NCBI GenBank assembly: GCA_017623595.1
Contig: JAGAOU010000121.1
Location: 1 to 53,042 of the forward strand
Direction of reading: 5' to 3'
Origin: Clostridia bacterium
Lineage (GTDB): Bacteria > Bacillota > Clostridia > Oscillospirales > UBA644
Length of the DNA stretch: 53,042 nt
Each line of letters starts with the position of its first letter. Position 1 is the first letter of the stretch. The notes beneath the pieces are model-generated. The model had not been told where the DNA came from. It did not search any database and saw only the letters and a list, made by a program, of their open reading frames with translations. Shown here piece by piece: positions 9,122 through 16,656 of this stretch. Made by a program: the position numbers and the translations under genes.

Positions 9122-9373
9122 TTAACGCAGGCCGAGATAGGATTTGACCAGCTGATGGAGCATTTCGTCCCGATCGAATTTACGGATCAGAGAACGGGCT
9201 CCGTTGTGGCTGGTGATGTAGGTGGGGTCCTCGGAAAGAAGGTATCCCACGATTTGGTTCAGAGGATCGTAGCCCTTTTCCACCAAAGCGTTGTATACTT
9301 CGGTGAGGGTGCGCTTCATCTCATCGTCCTTTTGGTTTTTCAGGGAAAAGGTTATTGTGTTGTGATCTGCCAT
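9122..9373 (-). CDS. ireB: IreB/ReoM family regulatory phosphoprotein (UPF0297)
   Basis: An 83-residue cytoplasmic protein of the family that is phosphorylated by the PASTA kinase and controls stability of the first peptidoglycan enzyme MurA in relatives such as Listeria ReoM. Family marks are [32 protein letters not shown] and LVKSYL at the end. Threonines at positions 6 and 8 lie where relatives are phosphorylated. The usual neighbours (alaS, ruvX) are absent; instead it sits between pheT and a membrane protein in the pheST-proBA operon, still near the wall gene alr. The start follows AAAGGCGG. Confidence 0.93.
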   Translation of the reverse strand: MADHNTITFSLKNQKDDEMKRTLTEVYNALVEKGYDPLNQIVGYLLSEDPTYITSHNGARSLIRKFDRDEMLHQLVKSYLGLR

Positions 9374-9402
9374 GATGGTTCCGCCTTTCTGTGGTATTGT
9401 GT

Positions 9403-9434
9403 CCCTCCCGAAGGGAATTTCTCCCGCGGGAGGG
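9403..9434 (-). other. Intercistronic hairpin between pheT and ireB
   Basis: CCCTCCCG (9403-9410) pairs with CGGGAGGG (9427-9434), and each arm can also fold on itself. There is no T run on either side, so it may be a processing or partial attenuation site rather than a full terminator. Confidence 0.5.
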
Positions 9435-9445
9435 ATTCTGATGAA

Positions 9446-11329
9446 TTATTTACGCAGGGTGATACCCTTTTGTTCCAGTACCTCCAAAACCCCATTGACC
9501 ACAGGGTCGATGTCCGCATCGGTGAGGGTTTTTTCGGGGTTGCGCAGGGTCAGAGAGTATGCAATGCTCTTCTTGTTTTCGCCCAATGCCGCGCTGCGGT
9601 AAACGTCGAAGGCGCGGATCTCTTCCAGAATGTCTCCGGCGGTGGCACGGATGATGCTTTCGATCTCGCCCGAGAGGACGGATTCGTCGCAGACCAGCGC
9701 CAGGTCACGGGTGACAGCGGGGAATTTGGGCAGGGGAGTGTATCCCTTCTTGCCGTTTCTGCAGGAGAACAAAGCGTCCAGCGCCAGTTCGGCACCGTAA
9801 ACCTCTCCGTTCATTTCGAAGTTCTTGACAACGGTGGGGTGGATCTGTCCGAAGACACCCAGAACCGTTTCGCCTACCTTGATCTCGGCGGTGCGGCCGG
9901 GATGATAGGAGGGGTTCGTTTTGCAGGGTGCGACGGTGTATCCGCAGATGCCCAACAGGGACAGAAGCTCGTCGATTCGCCCCTTGAGATCATAGAAGTC
10001 CATGCCGTCGCCGTAAGCGCCCAGGGTAACAATCTTGGGTTCGGCGGGAAGCTTGGTTTCGTCCTCGTTTTTCACGTAGACGGTGGCAACCTCATAGAGG
10101 TGCGCCGCAGGAATGCGGTTGTTGTAGTTGGTAGCAAGCACATCCAGCATGGAGGGCAGGGAAGAGGTTCGCATAACCGAGGTGTCCTCCCCCAAAGGAT
10201 TCTTGATGGTCAGGCAGTTGCGCTTCTTGTCATCGGCTCCGAGCAGGATTTTGTCCAGCCCCTTGGGCGATACAAAGGAGTAGGTTTCGATTTCGCTCAG
10301 TCCCACGGAACGAAGACCGATCCGCAGATTCTTTTCAAAAATCTGTTCTTCCGTCAATCCGCCGGATTTGATATCGGCGGAGAAGGGGAAGGCGGGAATG
10401 TTGTCATAGCCGTAAAAACGGGCAACCTCTTCGGAGATATCGTACTTGTTTTCCACGTCGGAACGGAAGGAGGGGACGGTGACGGTGCCCTCTTCCAGGT
10501 CCACCACGTAACCCACACGTTCCAAAAGCTCCTTCATGTTTTCGTCGGTGAGGTTGACGTTGACATAATGGCGGATCCAGTCGCCGCAAAGGGGTATTTT
10601 GCGCAGTTCCTTGACGCTGTAGTCCTCGTCGATGATGTCGGGGGAGACCTTGCCGGCGCCCAGTTCTTCTACCAGCTGGCAGGCGCGGTCGAGAGCATCG
10701 ATGGTCATTTGGGGATCGATGTTTTTCTCGAAGTGAGCGGAGGCTTCGGTGCGCATGCCCAGCTTCTTGGCCGTGCGGCGGACCGATGCGCCGAAGAAGT
10801 TTGCGGATTCAAAGACCACCGTGGCGGTGTTCTCGGTGATTTCACTGTTGGCGCCGCCCATAACCCCCGCAACGGCGATGGGTTTTTTGTCGTCTGCGAT
10901 GACCAGCATGTCGCTGTCCAGCGCGCGATCCTGATCGTCCAGGGTTTTCATGATTTCGCCATCGGCGGCTCTTCTGACAGTGATGTGTCCGCCATCGATG
11001 CAGGCATAGTCAAAGGCATGCATGGGCTGACCGTATTCCATCATGACGTAGTTTGTGATATCAACGATGTTGTTGATGGCGCGAATTCCGCAAGCCCGCA
11101 GCCGTTCCACCATCCACATGGGAGAGGGAGCGATCTTCACGTCGGTGACGATGCGTGCGGAATAACGGGGGCAGAGGTCCTTATCCTGAATGGTGACCTT
11201 CAGATAGTCTGCGGCCTTTGCGCCTTCTCCCTTGACGGTGGGCTTGTTGACGGTGAGAGGCAGACGGAAGGTTCCCGCCGCTTCCCGTGCTACACCGATC
11301 ATGGACAGGCAGTCGGGACGGTTGGTCAT
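9446..11329 (-). pseudogene. pheT: Phenylalanine-tRNA ligase beta subunit, main C-terminal part of interrupted pheT
   Basis: This piece starts at MTNRPDCLSMIGVAREAA, which in intact PheT follows the EMAP-type tRNA-binding domain, and it runs through the B3/B4 editing domain, B5 (DNA-binding-like fold), the catalytic-like core and the C-terminal anticodon-binding fold (FPAVTRDLALVCDES). Together with the piece at 11365-11829 it has the normal total length of about 800 residues. No ribosome site precedes the ATG at 11329. The missing junction is LGLDDTV.EADI: adding one T to the run at about 11343-11346 restores the frame. Either the sequence has an error or the subunit is made in two parts; the gene is normally essential. 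Confidence 0.85.
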
Positions 11330-11364
11330 GATGTCGGCTTCAAAACAGTGTCATCCAACCCCAG

Positions 11365-11829
11365 CTACTCGCGGATGTCGCGGCCGATGACGCCTTCCTT
11401 CAGAATCAGAAGCCCATCGGAGATGGCATCGGGATAGTCATTGACGGTGAGTCCCAATTCCTCTACGCCGCAGAACATGCCGTTGGACACAACGCCTCTC
11501 AGCTTGCCCCGCTCGATCTTGACCCCTCCGGGGAGGGTGGATTTGTGCTTTGCCAGAGGAACCAGATCCCCTACCTTCATGTTTTTGGCACCGGTGACGA
11601 TCTGGAGAGGCTCCGCTTCTCCTGCGTCTACCATGCAGACTACCAGTTTGTCTGCGTTGGGGTGCTGCTCGATGGACAGAATCTTGCAGACCACCACGTT
11701 GGAGATTCCTTCGTCCATACGACGGAAGCCCTTGATTTCGGTCCCCGTCATGTTCAGTTCGTGGGCAACGGTCTTGTCCGCCGCATCCACAGGTGTGTAT
11801 TCTTTCAACCAGCGATATGATACATTCAT
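11365..11829 (-). pseudogene. pheT: Phenylalanine-tRNA ligase beta subunit, N-terminal part of interrupted pheT
   Basis: 154 residues beginning MNVSYRWLKEYTP, containing the EMAP/OB-fold tRNA-binding region (ILSIEQHPNADKLVVCMVDA, IVTGAKNM, SNGMFCGVEELGL) and ending IGRDIRE at a TAG codon at 11365-11367. The codons after the TAG still encode LGLDDTV in the same frame as expected for PheT, so the TAG looks like a substitution within the gene; a one-base loss follows some 24 bases later. Two separate lesions are thus needed to explain the split. The gene begins 25 bases after pheS, as in the standard pheST operon. Confidence 0.85.
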
Positions 11830-11854
11830 TTTCGGTTAACCTTCCTTCATCCCA

Positions 11855-12883
11855 TTAAAACATATTCAGGAAACGGACATCGTTGTCGTAGAACATACGG
11901 ATGTCGTCTACGCCGTAGCGGCCCATAACCATGCGTTCCAGCCCCATGCCGAAGGCAAAGCCGGAATAAACCTCGGGATCGATGCCGCAATGGGCCAACA
12001 CCTTGGGGTTGACCATGCCCGCGCCGCCGATTTCAATCCAGCCCTCGTTCTTGCAGAACTTACAGCCTTCTCCGCCACACTTGAAGCAGGAGATGGAAAT
12101 CTCCGCCGAGGGTTCGGTAAAGGGGAAGAAGTCGGGGCGGATCCGTGTCTTTGTTTCGGGCCCGAAAAGCTTCTTGCAGATCAGTTCCAAGGAGCCCTTC
12201 AGGTGGGCCATGGTGATGCCCTTGTCCACCACAAGTCCTTCGATCTGATGGAAGATGGGAGAATGGGTGGCGTCCACCTCGTCAATGCGGAACACACGGC
12301 CGGGGGAGATGACGCGGATGGGAGGCTGCGTTTTCTCCATAACGCGGACCTGCACCGAGGAGGTCTGGGTGCGGAGCAGCATTTCGGGAGAGAAGTAGAA
12401 GGTGTCCTGCGTATCCCGTGCGGGGTGATCCTTGGGAATGTTCAGGGCTTCAAAGTTGTAATAGTCATATTCCACTTCGGGGCCGGAAGCAATGGAAAAG
12501 CCCATGCTGACAAAGGCATCCTTCACTTCGTCCAGCACCAGATTCAGGGGGTGCTGCTTGCCGATCACGCGGGTCTTGCCGGGAAGGGTAACGTCCAGGG
12601 ATTCCTTTTCCAGGCGGCGGTTCAGCTCGGCCTGCTCCAGAGTTGCTTTCTTTTCACGGATGCCTGCGTCAATAAAGCTACGGACCTCGTTGGCGATCTG
12701 CCCGATGATGGGGCGCTGATCGGGAGAGAGCTTGCCCATCTGAGACAACAGGGCGGTCAGTTCACCCTTTTTTCCTGCAAAGCGGACGCGAACGGCTTCC
12801 AGCTCCTCGGAGGTGGTTGCCTGCGCCAGGGCTTCTTTTGCCCGCTCTTTGACTGCGTAGAGTTGTTCTTTCATTTCTTTCAC
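11855..12883 (-). CDS. pheS: Phenylalanine-tRNA ligase alpha subunit
   Basis: Class II synthetase subunit, 342 residues, that charges tRNA-Phe as an alpha2-beta2 enzyme with PheT. An N-terminal coiled coil (residues 1-90) is followed by the catalytic domain. Motif 2 is seen as VDATHSPIFHQIEGLVVD, motif 3 as GFAFGMGLERMVMGRYG, and the cysteine-bearing insert CFKCGGEGCKFCKNEGW is typical of the family. The gene is the first of the minus-strand operon, with a promoter at 12932-12960. The leader is only about 45 bases, so there is no T-box, although phe synthetase operons in many Firmicutes have one. Confidence 0.97.
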   Translation of the reverse strand: MKEMKEQLYAVKERAKEALAQATTSEELEAVRVRFAGKKGELTALLSQMGKLSPDQRPIIGQIANEVRSFIDAGIREKKATLEQAELNRRLEKESLDVTLPGKTRVIGKQHPLNLVLDEVKDAFVSMGFSIASGPEVEYDYYNFEALNIPKDHPARDTQDTFYFSPEMLLRTQTSSVQVRVMEKTQPPIRVISPGRVFRIDEVDATHSPIFHQIEGLVVDKGITMAHLKGSLELICKKLFGPETKTRIRPDFFPFTEPSAEISISCFKCGGEGCKFCKNEGWIEIGGAGMVNPKVLAHCGIDPEVYSGFAFGMGLERMVMGRYGVDDIRMFYDNDVRFLNMF

Positions 12884-12931
12884 CTTTTATTTCCTGCGCG
12901 GATGCGCGATTGTTGACACGTATTACTATAT

Positions 12932-12960
12932 ATTATAGCACAATAATTCCTCAATTGCAA
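12932..12960 (-). promoter_or_regulatory. Promoter of the pheS-to-proA operon
   Basis: On the minus strand TTGCAA (12955-12960) and TATAAT (12932-12937) are 17 bases apart with an extended -10 TG. No terminator-like structure lies between it and pheS. Confidence 0.85.
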
Positions 12961-13008
12961 CCGAAAAGCCGCACTTTTTTATGACAAAAAGCGCAATCTT
13001 GGGGAGCT

Positions 13009-13785
13009 TTAGGTCAATGCTGCACACATGGTGAGAAAATCCCGCATTTTTACCTTCTGTTCAATTTGCTTTGGGGACAGCCCAACCTCCACGGTCTTGA
13101 CCCCTCGATCGGTCAGCCATTGCAGTGCGGTTCCGTCGGTGTCAAAGGCTTCTTGTACCGAAAAACCTCCGTATTGTCCCAGAAAAAAGGCCTCCTTTTG
13201 CTCCTTTTGGGTTGCCTGCAAGGAATAAAAAAGAACCCCCTGTCCCTGCCGCAAAATTACGGCCCCCAGGGGTGGGTCCTCCTTCATTCTTCGGACGAAG
13301 CAGGCCACCTCCGCTTCGCTTTCGGGAAACAAGCCGCAGTCGATGCGGAGAGGATCTCGTTTCTTCATTTTGATCCAGTTTGCATTGAAGTTTCGGTTTA
13401 AATTTACACCTCGAAAATTGATGCGATCTTCTTCCGGTTTTACGTTGCTTTCAATGTTTTCTTTTATGTTGCTTAAACCGTTTCGGTTTATTTTGACAAT
13501 GTTTGGATCCAAATGGGGAATCAGGCGGATTCGACACCGTTTTTGCAGATGATTCAGATTGAAATCTCCCAGGATCCCTCCCCTCTCGCACCCCTCCTCC
13601 AGCATGCTGCACCAGCGGAGCAAAAGGTTTGAGACGGGGCGGTCGGCAGGGTGAAGCCCGGATAGGAACAGTACCGATTTTTCGGCATTGCCCCACTGAT
13701 ACTCTTGTAGTGGCAACCCCCTTCCGGTGTGTCCGTAAACGGTTGTGCGGATTCCGAGGGGCGATCTTTGCGGCGGTGAATTCAT
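13009..13785 (-). CDS. M14 zinc-carboxypeptidase-like protein with degenerate metal site
   Basis: 258 residues starting at the ATG at 13785 behind AAAGGAGATTTCACC. The fold can be recognised from LFLSGLHPADRP (45-48 in place of the HxxE zinc motif), IRLIPHLDPN, the substrate-binding GVNLNRNFNANW (127-137), SEAEVACF and TVEVG with the general base glutamate at 233. The second HxxE residue is Asp48, and the third zinc ligand, normally a histidine in an LHS-type strand, is replaced by the LRQGQG segment near 178-183. It therefore may bind no zinc and be inactive, or use other residues. No signal peptide is visible, so it is probably cytoplasmic. It is divergent from the nudix gene. Confidence 0.75.
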   Translation of the reverse strand: MNSPPQRSPLGIRTTVYGHTGRGLPLQEYQWGNAEKSVLFLSGLHPADRPVSNLLLRWCSMLEEGCERGGILGDFNLNHLQKRCRIRLIPHLDPNIVKINRNGLSNIKENIESNVKPEEDRINFRGVNLNRNFNANWIKMKKRDPLRIDCGLFPESEAEVACFVRRMKEDPPLGAVILRQGQGVLFYSLQATQKEQKEAFFLGQYGGFSVQEAFDTDGTALQWLTDRGVKTVEVGLSPKQIEQKVKMRDFLTMCAALT

Positions 13786-13849
13786 GGTGAAATCTCCTTT
13801 CAAAGGGGTAAAAATAGAATAAATTTTCGAAAAGTTTGCAAAACACCTA

Positions 13850-13878
13850 TTTACAAATCCTCGTCTGTGTGGTATAAT
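13850..13878 (+). promoter_or_regulatory. Promoter of nudix-lexA
   Basis: TTTACA at 13850-13855 and TATAAT at 13873-13878, spacer 17, extended -10 TG at 13870-13871. The GTG at 13867 lies at the -10 region and cannot be the translation start. Confidence 0.8.
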
Positions 13879-13905
13879 GATAACGTAGATTGCAAGGAAA
13901 GGCGG

Positions 13906-14442
13906 ATGATCATGTCGCAGCATGCCGTTACCGAGTCTGTTCGGCATTTTGTCGGTAAAGTTCTTTCGGTCCGTGTGGATCGGGTGGAGGTCGCTCCGGG
14001 GATTTTTGCACCCCGTGAGGTTGTGGAGCACGTGCCTTCCGTCTGCATTCTTCCCGTGGACGAAAGAGGAATTGTGTACCTTGTGCGCCAGTACCGTCAT
14101 CCCGTGGGTGCGGACCTTCTGGAGGCTCCCGCCGGCATGATGGATGAAGGGGAGACCCCCGAATATGCCGCCGCCCGTGAGCTGCGGGAGGAGATCGGCG
14201 CTGAAGGGGAATTGATTGCTTTGGGTGAATTTTTGCCCACCCCCGGCTATTGTGATGAGAAGATGTTTTTGTTCCTTGCCCGTGTTTCCCGTTTCGGGGA
14301 GACCGAGCCCGATGAGGACGAATTTTTAGAGATGGTATCCATGCCTTTTTCGGAGTTCTACCGTAAGGCGGTGGACGGAACCCTGCGGGACGGACGCGCC
14401 CTTGCTCTTGCGCTGCGTGCCGCCCCCTATATCAACGGTTGA
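13906..14442 (+). CDS. Nudix hydrolase, ADP-ribose pyrophosphatase type
   Basis: 178 residues with the full Nudix box GMMDEGETPEYAAARELREE followed by IGA, preceded by the family region YLVRQYRHPVGADLLEAPAG, which is characteristic of NudF/ADP-ribose diphosphatases. Such enzymes cleave ADP-ribose to AMP and ribose phosphate with Mg2+. PTPGYCDEKMFLFLA follows, as in that subfamily. Starts at 13906 or 13912 are both possible behind AAGGAAAGG; I prefer 13906. LexA begins 17 bases after the stop, so the two genes are co-transcribed from the promoter at 13850. Confidence 0.9.
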   Translation: MIMSQHAVTESVRHFVGKVLSVRVDRVEVAPGIFAPREVVEHVPSVCILPVDERGIVYLVRQYRHPVGADLLEAPAGMMDEGETPEYAAARELREEIGAEGELIALGEFLPTPGYCDEKMFLFLARVSRFGETEPDEDEFLEMVSMPFSEFYRKAVDGTLRDGRALALALRAAPYING

Positions 14443-14458
14443 AGAGGAGACTGATTTT

Positions 14459-15064
14459 ATGTCGAAACGTGATGAAAAGCGCGCTCAGATTTTGGAATTT
14501 GTGACCGCCAAGGTTACCGAAGAGGGGTATGTTCCCTCCGTGCGGGAAATCTGTAAGGCAGTGGGGCTTTCTTCCCCCGCCACCGTTCATTATCATCTGA
14601 ATCAGCTTTGCGAGGAAGGTTTGATCTCCAAAGAACCCGGCAAGAAGCGCTTTCTCCGTCTTTCGGGCCAGTCTTCCTCCGGTGCTTTTGTGAAAATTCC
14701 CGTGGTGGGCCGCGTGACCGCAGGTCAGCCCATTCTCGCTCAAGAATATATTGAGGATTATATTCAGGTTCCCGCCGACCGTATCCGCGGCAGAGACACC
14801 TTCGCTCTCACCGTGCGGGGGGACAGTATGATCAACGCCGGAATTTTGGATGGGGATGTAATCATTGTCCTGCGTACACCCGTGGCAGAGGATGGTGAAA
14901 TTGTTGTCGCTTTGTTGGGGGATGAGGCCACCGTCAAGCGCTTCTATCGGGAGGGCAGACGGTTCCGTCTTCAGCCCGAAAACGACGCATATGCCCCTAT
15001 CTATACCGAAGAGGTGAAAATTCTCGGCAAGGTGATTGCCCTTCATCGGTACGAAATTCTCTGA
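14459..15064 (+). CDS. lexA: LexA repressor (SOS response)
   Basis: 201 residues. The winged-helix DNA-binding domain covers 1-70 (VPSVREICKAVGLSSPATVH) and the S24 self-cleaving domain 75-201. The cleavage site is Ala88-Gly89 in GRVTAGQPILAQE, the nucleophile is Ser123 in VRGDSMINAGILDGD and the general base Lys160 in ATVKRFYRE. Under DNA damage RecA filaments trigger cleavage, relieving repression of repair genes. The start follows GAAGAGGAG. I did not find a convincing LexA box at its own promoter, which lies ahead of the nudix gene. Confidence 0.97.
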   Translation: MSKRDEKRAQILEFVTAKVTEEGYVPSVREICKAVGLSSPATVHYHLNQLCEEGLISKEPGKKRFLRLSGQSSSGAFVKIPVVGRVTAGQPILAQEYIEDYIQVPADRIRGRDTFALTVRGDSMINAGILDGDVIIVLRTPVAEDGEIVVALLGDEATVKRFYREGRRFRLQPENDAYAPIYTEEVKILGKVIALHRYEIL

Positions 15065-15072
15065 GTTCTTTC

Positions 15073-15108
15073 CGCCCCGAAGATTTTTATGCTCCGGGGC
15101 GTTTTTTT
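15073..15108 (+). terminator. Terminator after lexA
   Basis: CGCCCCG (15073-15079) pairs with CGGGGCG (15095-15101), followed by seven Ts. Confidence 0.88.
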
Positions 15109-15184
15109 ATGTAAAATTTTGCCTTGAGCGGAATATATTATAATAATATATACGTTAATTCGTAATTATTTTACAAAAAGCCTC

Positions 15185-15213
15185 TTTACTTTGCGTTGGT
15201 TTTATGGTATAAT
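15185..15213 (+). promoter_or_regulatory. Promoter of the hydrogenase operon
   Basis: TTTACT (15185-15190) and TATAAT (15208-15213) with a 17-base spacer and extended -10 TG. An AT-rich near-palindrome (about 15132-15152) lies upstream. I looked for a Rex operator (TTGTTAA...TTAACAA) and found none. Confidence 0.75.
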
Positions 15214-15283
15214 AAGGTGCGATGGACTGTCCGACAGAACATCCATCATCAGCAAAAACTTTATCAAGAGAGGAAGTAACACT

Positions 15284-15781
15284 ATGGGTAAGTCCAAAAT
15301 TTCGAAGATTCCCTTCCAGGGAACACCCGAACAGGAACGCGAGTTGCGTGACATTCTCGCTTCCCTGAAAGATCAGCCCGGTGCCCTGATGCCCGCTATG
15401 CAGAAGGCTCAGGATATCTACGGCTATCTCCCCATCGAAGTTCAGACCATCATCGCCGAAGGCCTGAACGTCCCTGTAGAAGAAGTGTACGGCGTTGCCA
15501 CCTTCTACGCACAGTTCGCTCTGAATCCCAAGGGTAAGTACACCATCGGCGTATGCCTCGGTACCGCTTGCTACGTTAAGGGTTCTCAGGAGATCTTTGA
15601 CAAGTGCAGCGAAATCCTGAAGATCAAGGGCGGCGAAATCACCGAAGACGGTCTGTTCTCCCTGGAGGCAACCCGTTGCATCGGCTGCTGCGGTCTTGCT
15701 CCCGTTATGACGGTCAACGATGACGTTTACGGTAAGATCACCGCAAAAGACGTTCCCGACATTCTGAAGAAATACAACTGA
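15284..15781 (+). CDS. hydC: HydC/NuoE-like [2Fe-2S] subunit of bifurcating hydrogenase
   Basis: 165 residues of the NuoE 24-kDa thioredoxin-fold family. The helical N-terminal part contains ALMPAMQKAQDIYGYLP; the ferredoxin part has ligands Cys91 and Cys96 (CLGTAC) and Cys132 and Cys136 (RCIGCCG). In trimeric [FeFe] hydrogenases this subunit joins HydB and HydA to oxidise NADH and reduced ferredoxin together while making H2, or the reverse. The start follows AGAGGAAG. It is the first gene of a ten-gene operon; hydB and hydA lie at the far end, with six probable regulatory genes between. Confidence 0.93.
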   Translation: MGKSKISKIPFQGTPEQERELRDILASLKDQPGALMPAMQKAQDIYGYLPIEVQTIIAEGLNVPVEEVYGVATFYAQFALNPKGKYTIGVCLGTACYVKGSQEIFDKCSEILKIKGGEITEDGLFSLEATRCIGCCGLAPVMTVNDDVYGKITAKDVPDILKKYN

Positions 15782-15829
15782 TGCCCGGATTCCCCGAGGA
15801 ATCTCCAAATCAGTTGGGAGGAATTATTG

Positions 15830-16186
15830 ATGAAAATCAGCACCATCGTCGATCTCCTTGATGCGCAGGTCCTTTGCGGGGGAGATCATTTGGAAAACGA
15901 GGTCCATTCCGCTTGCGGTTCGGACATGATGAGCGATGTTCTTGCCTTTGTGAAGGATCAGGCGGTCCTTCTGACGGGGCTGATCAATCTTCAGGTGGTT
16001 CGCACTGCGGAAATGATGGACATGCGCTGCATTGTCTTTGTTCGCGGCAAAAAACCCGCAGAAGAAGTGATTGCCGCCGCCGATGATGCGGGTATCGTTG
16101 TCCTTGCCACTACCGAGCGTATGTATCCCGCCTGCGGGAAACTGTATGCCACCGGCCTTGTGGGCGGGAGCGTGTCTGCCGTATGA
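15830..16186 (+). CDS. DRTGG-domain protein, first copy in the hydrogenase operon
   Basis: 118 residues, a stand-alone DRTGG domain, the alpha/beta module also seen in HprK-related and phosphotransacetylase-related proteins; its ligand is unknown. Visible features are an N-terminal helix (MKISTIVDLLDAQVLCGG), DMMSDVLAFVKD, and IVFVRGKKPAEEVIAAA. The ATG at 15830 follows GGGAGGAATTATT. The stop overlaps the next gene as ATGA, so it is coupled to the ATPase. A second DRTGG protein is encoded at 17955. Position within hydrogenase operons of Clostridia suggests a sensory or regulatory role (inference). Confidence 0.82.
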   Translation: MKISTIVDLLDAQVLCGGDHLENEVHSACGSDMMSDVLAFVKDQAVLLTGLINLQVVRTAEMMDMRCIVFVRGKKPAEEVIAAADDAGIVVLATTERMYPACGKLYATGLVGGSVSAV

Positions 16187-16620
16187 GTGAGCCTGTGAAA
16201 TTCCATTTCGATGTGGAGGGGGACAATTTCTCGTCGGCGGGGGAAGCCTCCGTCAACGTGAAAAAGCTTCTCCGTCAGCTGAGTATGGACCCCGAAACCA
16301 TCCGTCGTGTCTCCATCGCCATGTACGAAGGAGAAATCAACATGGTCATCCATGCCAACGGCGGAACCGCAGATGTGCTTCTTTATCCCGATCGGATTCG
16401 CATCATTCTTGCCGATACCGGTCCGGGTATTGCGGATGTTGCCCTTGCCATGCAGGAAGGGTTCTCCACTGCGAAGGACAATGTGCGGGCGTTGGGCTTC
16501 GGCGCAGGAATGGGGCTTCCGAATATGAAGCGTTATACCGACCGTATGGAGATTGAATCCGAGGTCGGAAAGGGTACCACCGTTACCATGGATGTCTTCC
16601 TCCCCGGGAAGAATGCCTGA
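16183..16620 (+). CDS. GHKL ATPase, anti-sigma-factor/RsbW-like
   Basis: 145 residues with the Bergerat ATP-binding fold. The N box reads EGEINMVIHANGG, the G1 box DTGPGI and the G2 region GFGAGMGLPNMKRY. There is no histidine-phosphorylation domain, so it resembles RsbW-type serine kinases or anti-sigma factors rather than a sensor kinase. It overlaps the upstream DRTGG gene by 4 bases, and the HydS-like gene follows after 36 bases. A likely job is to relay the signal of the HydS-like protein. A second GHKL ATPase is encoded at 19009. Confidence 0.85.
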   Translation: MSEPVKFHFDVEGDNFSSAGEASVNVKKLLRQLSMDPETIRRVSIAMYEGEINMVIHANGGTADVLLYPDRIRIILADTGPGIADVALAMQEGFSTAKDNVRALGFGAGMGLPNMKRYTDRMEIESEVGKGTTVTMDVFLPGKNA

Positions 16621-16656
16621 GATCGGTAAAATCCCGCAGTAAAGGAGGTTTTCCGT

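Noticed and set aside
11365-11367. Pyrrolysine or other amber recoding in pheT
   Set aside because: A frameshift just downstream remains even if TAG is read, and no tRNA or pyl gene is in the window; kept only as a question.
9155-11437. Long open frame of 760 codons on the plus strand
   Set aside because: It is antisense to pheT, has no ribosome site and low-complexity composition typical of a shadow frame.
12884-12960. T-box or riboswitch before pheS
   Set aside because: The leader is only about 45 bases with no T-box sequence or stem I.
15113-15284. Rex operator before the hydrogenase operon
   Set aside because: AT-rich near-palindromes exist, but none matches TTGTTAA-type half-sites.
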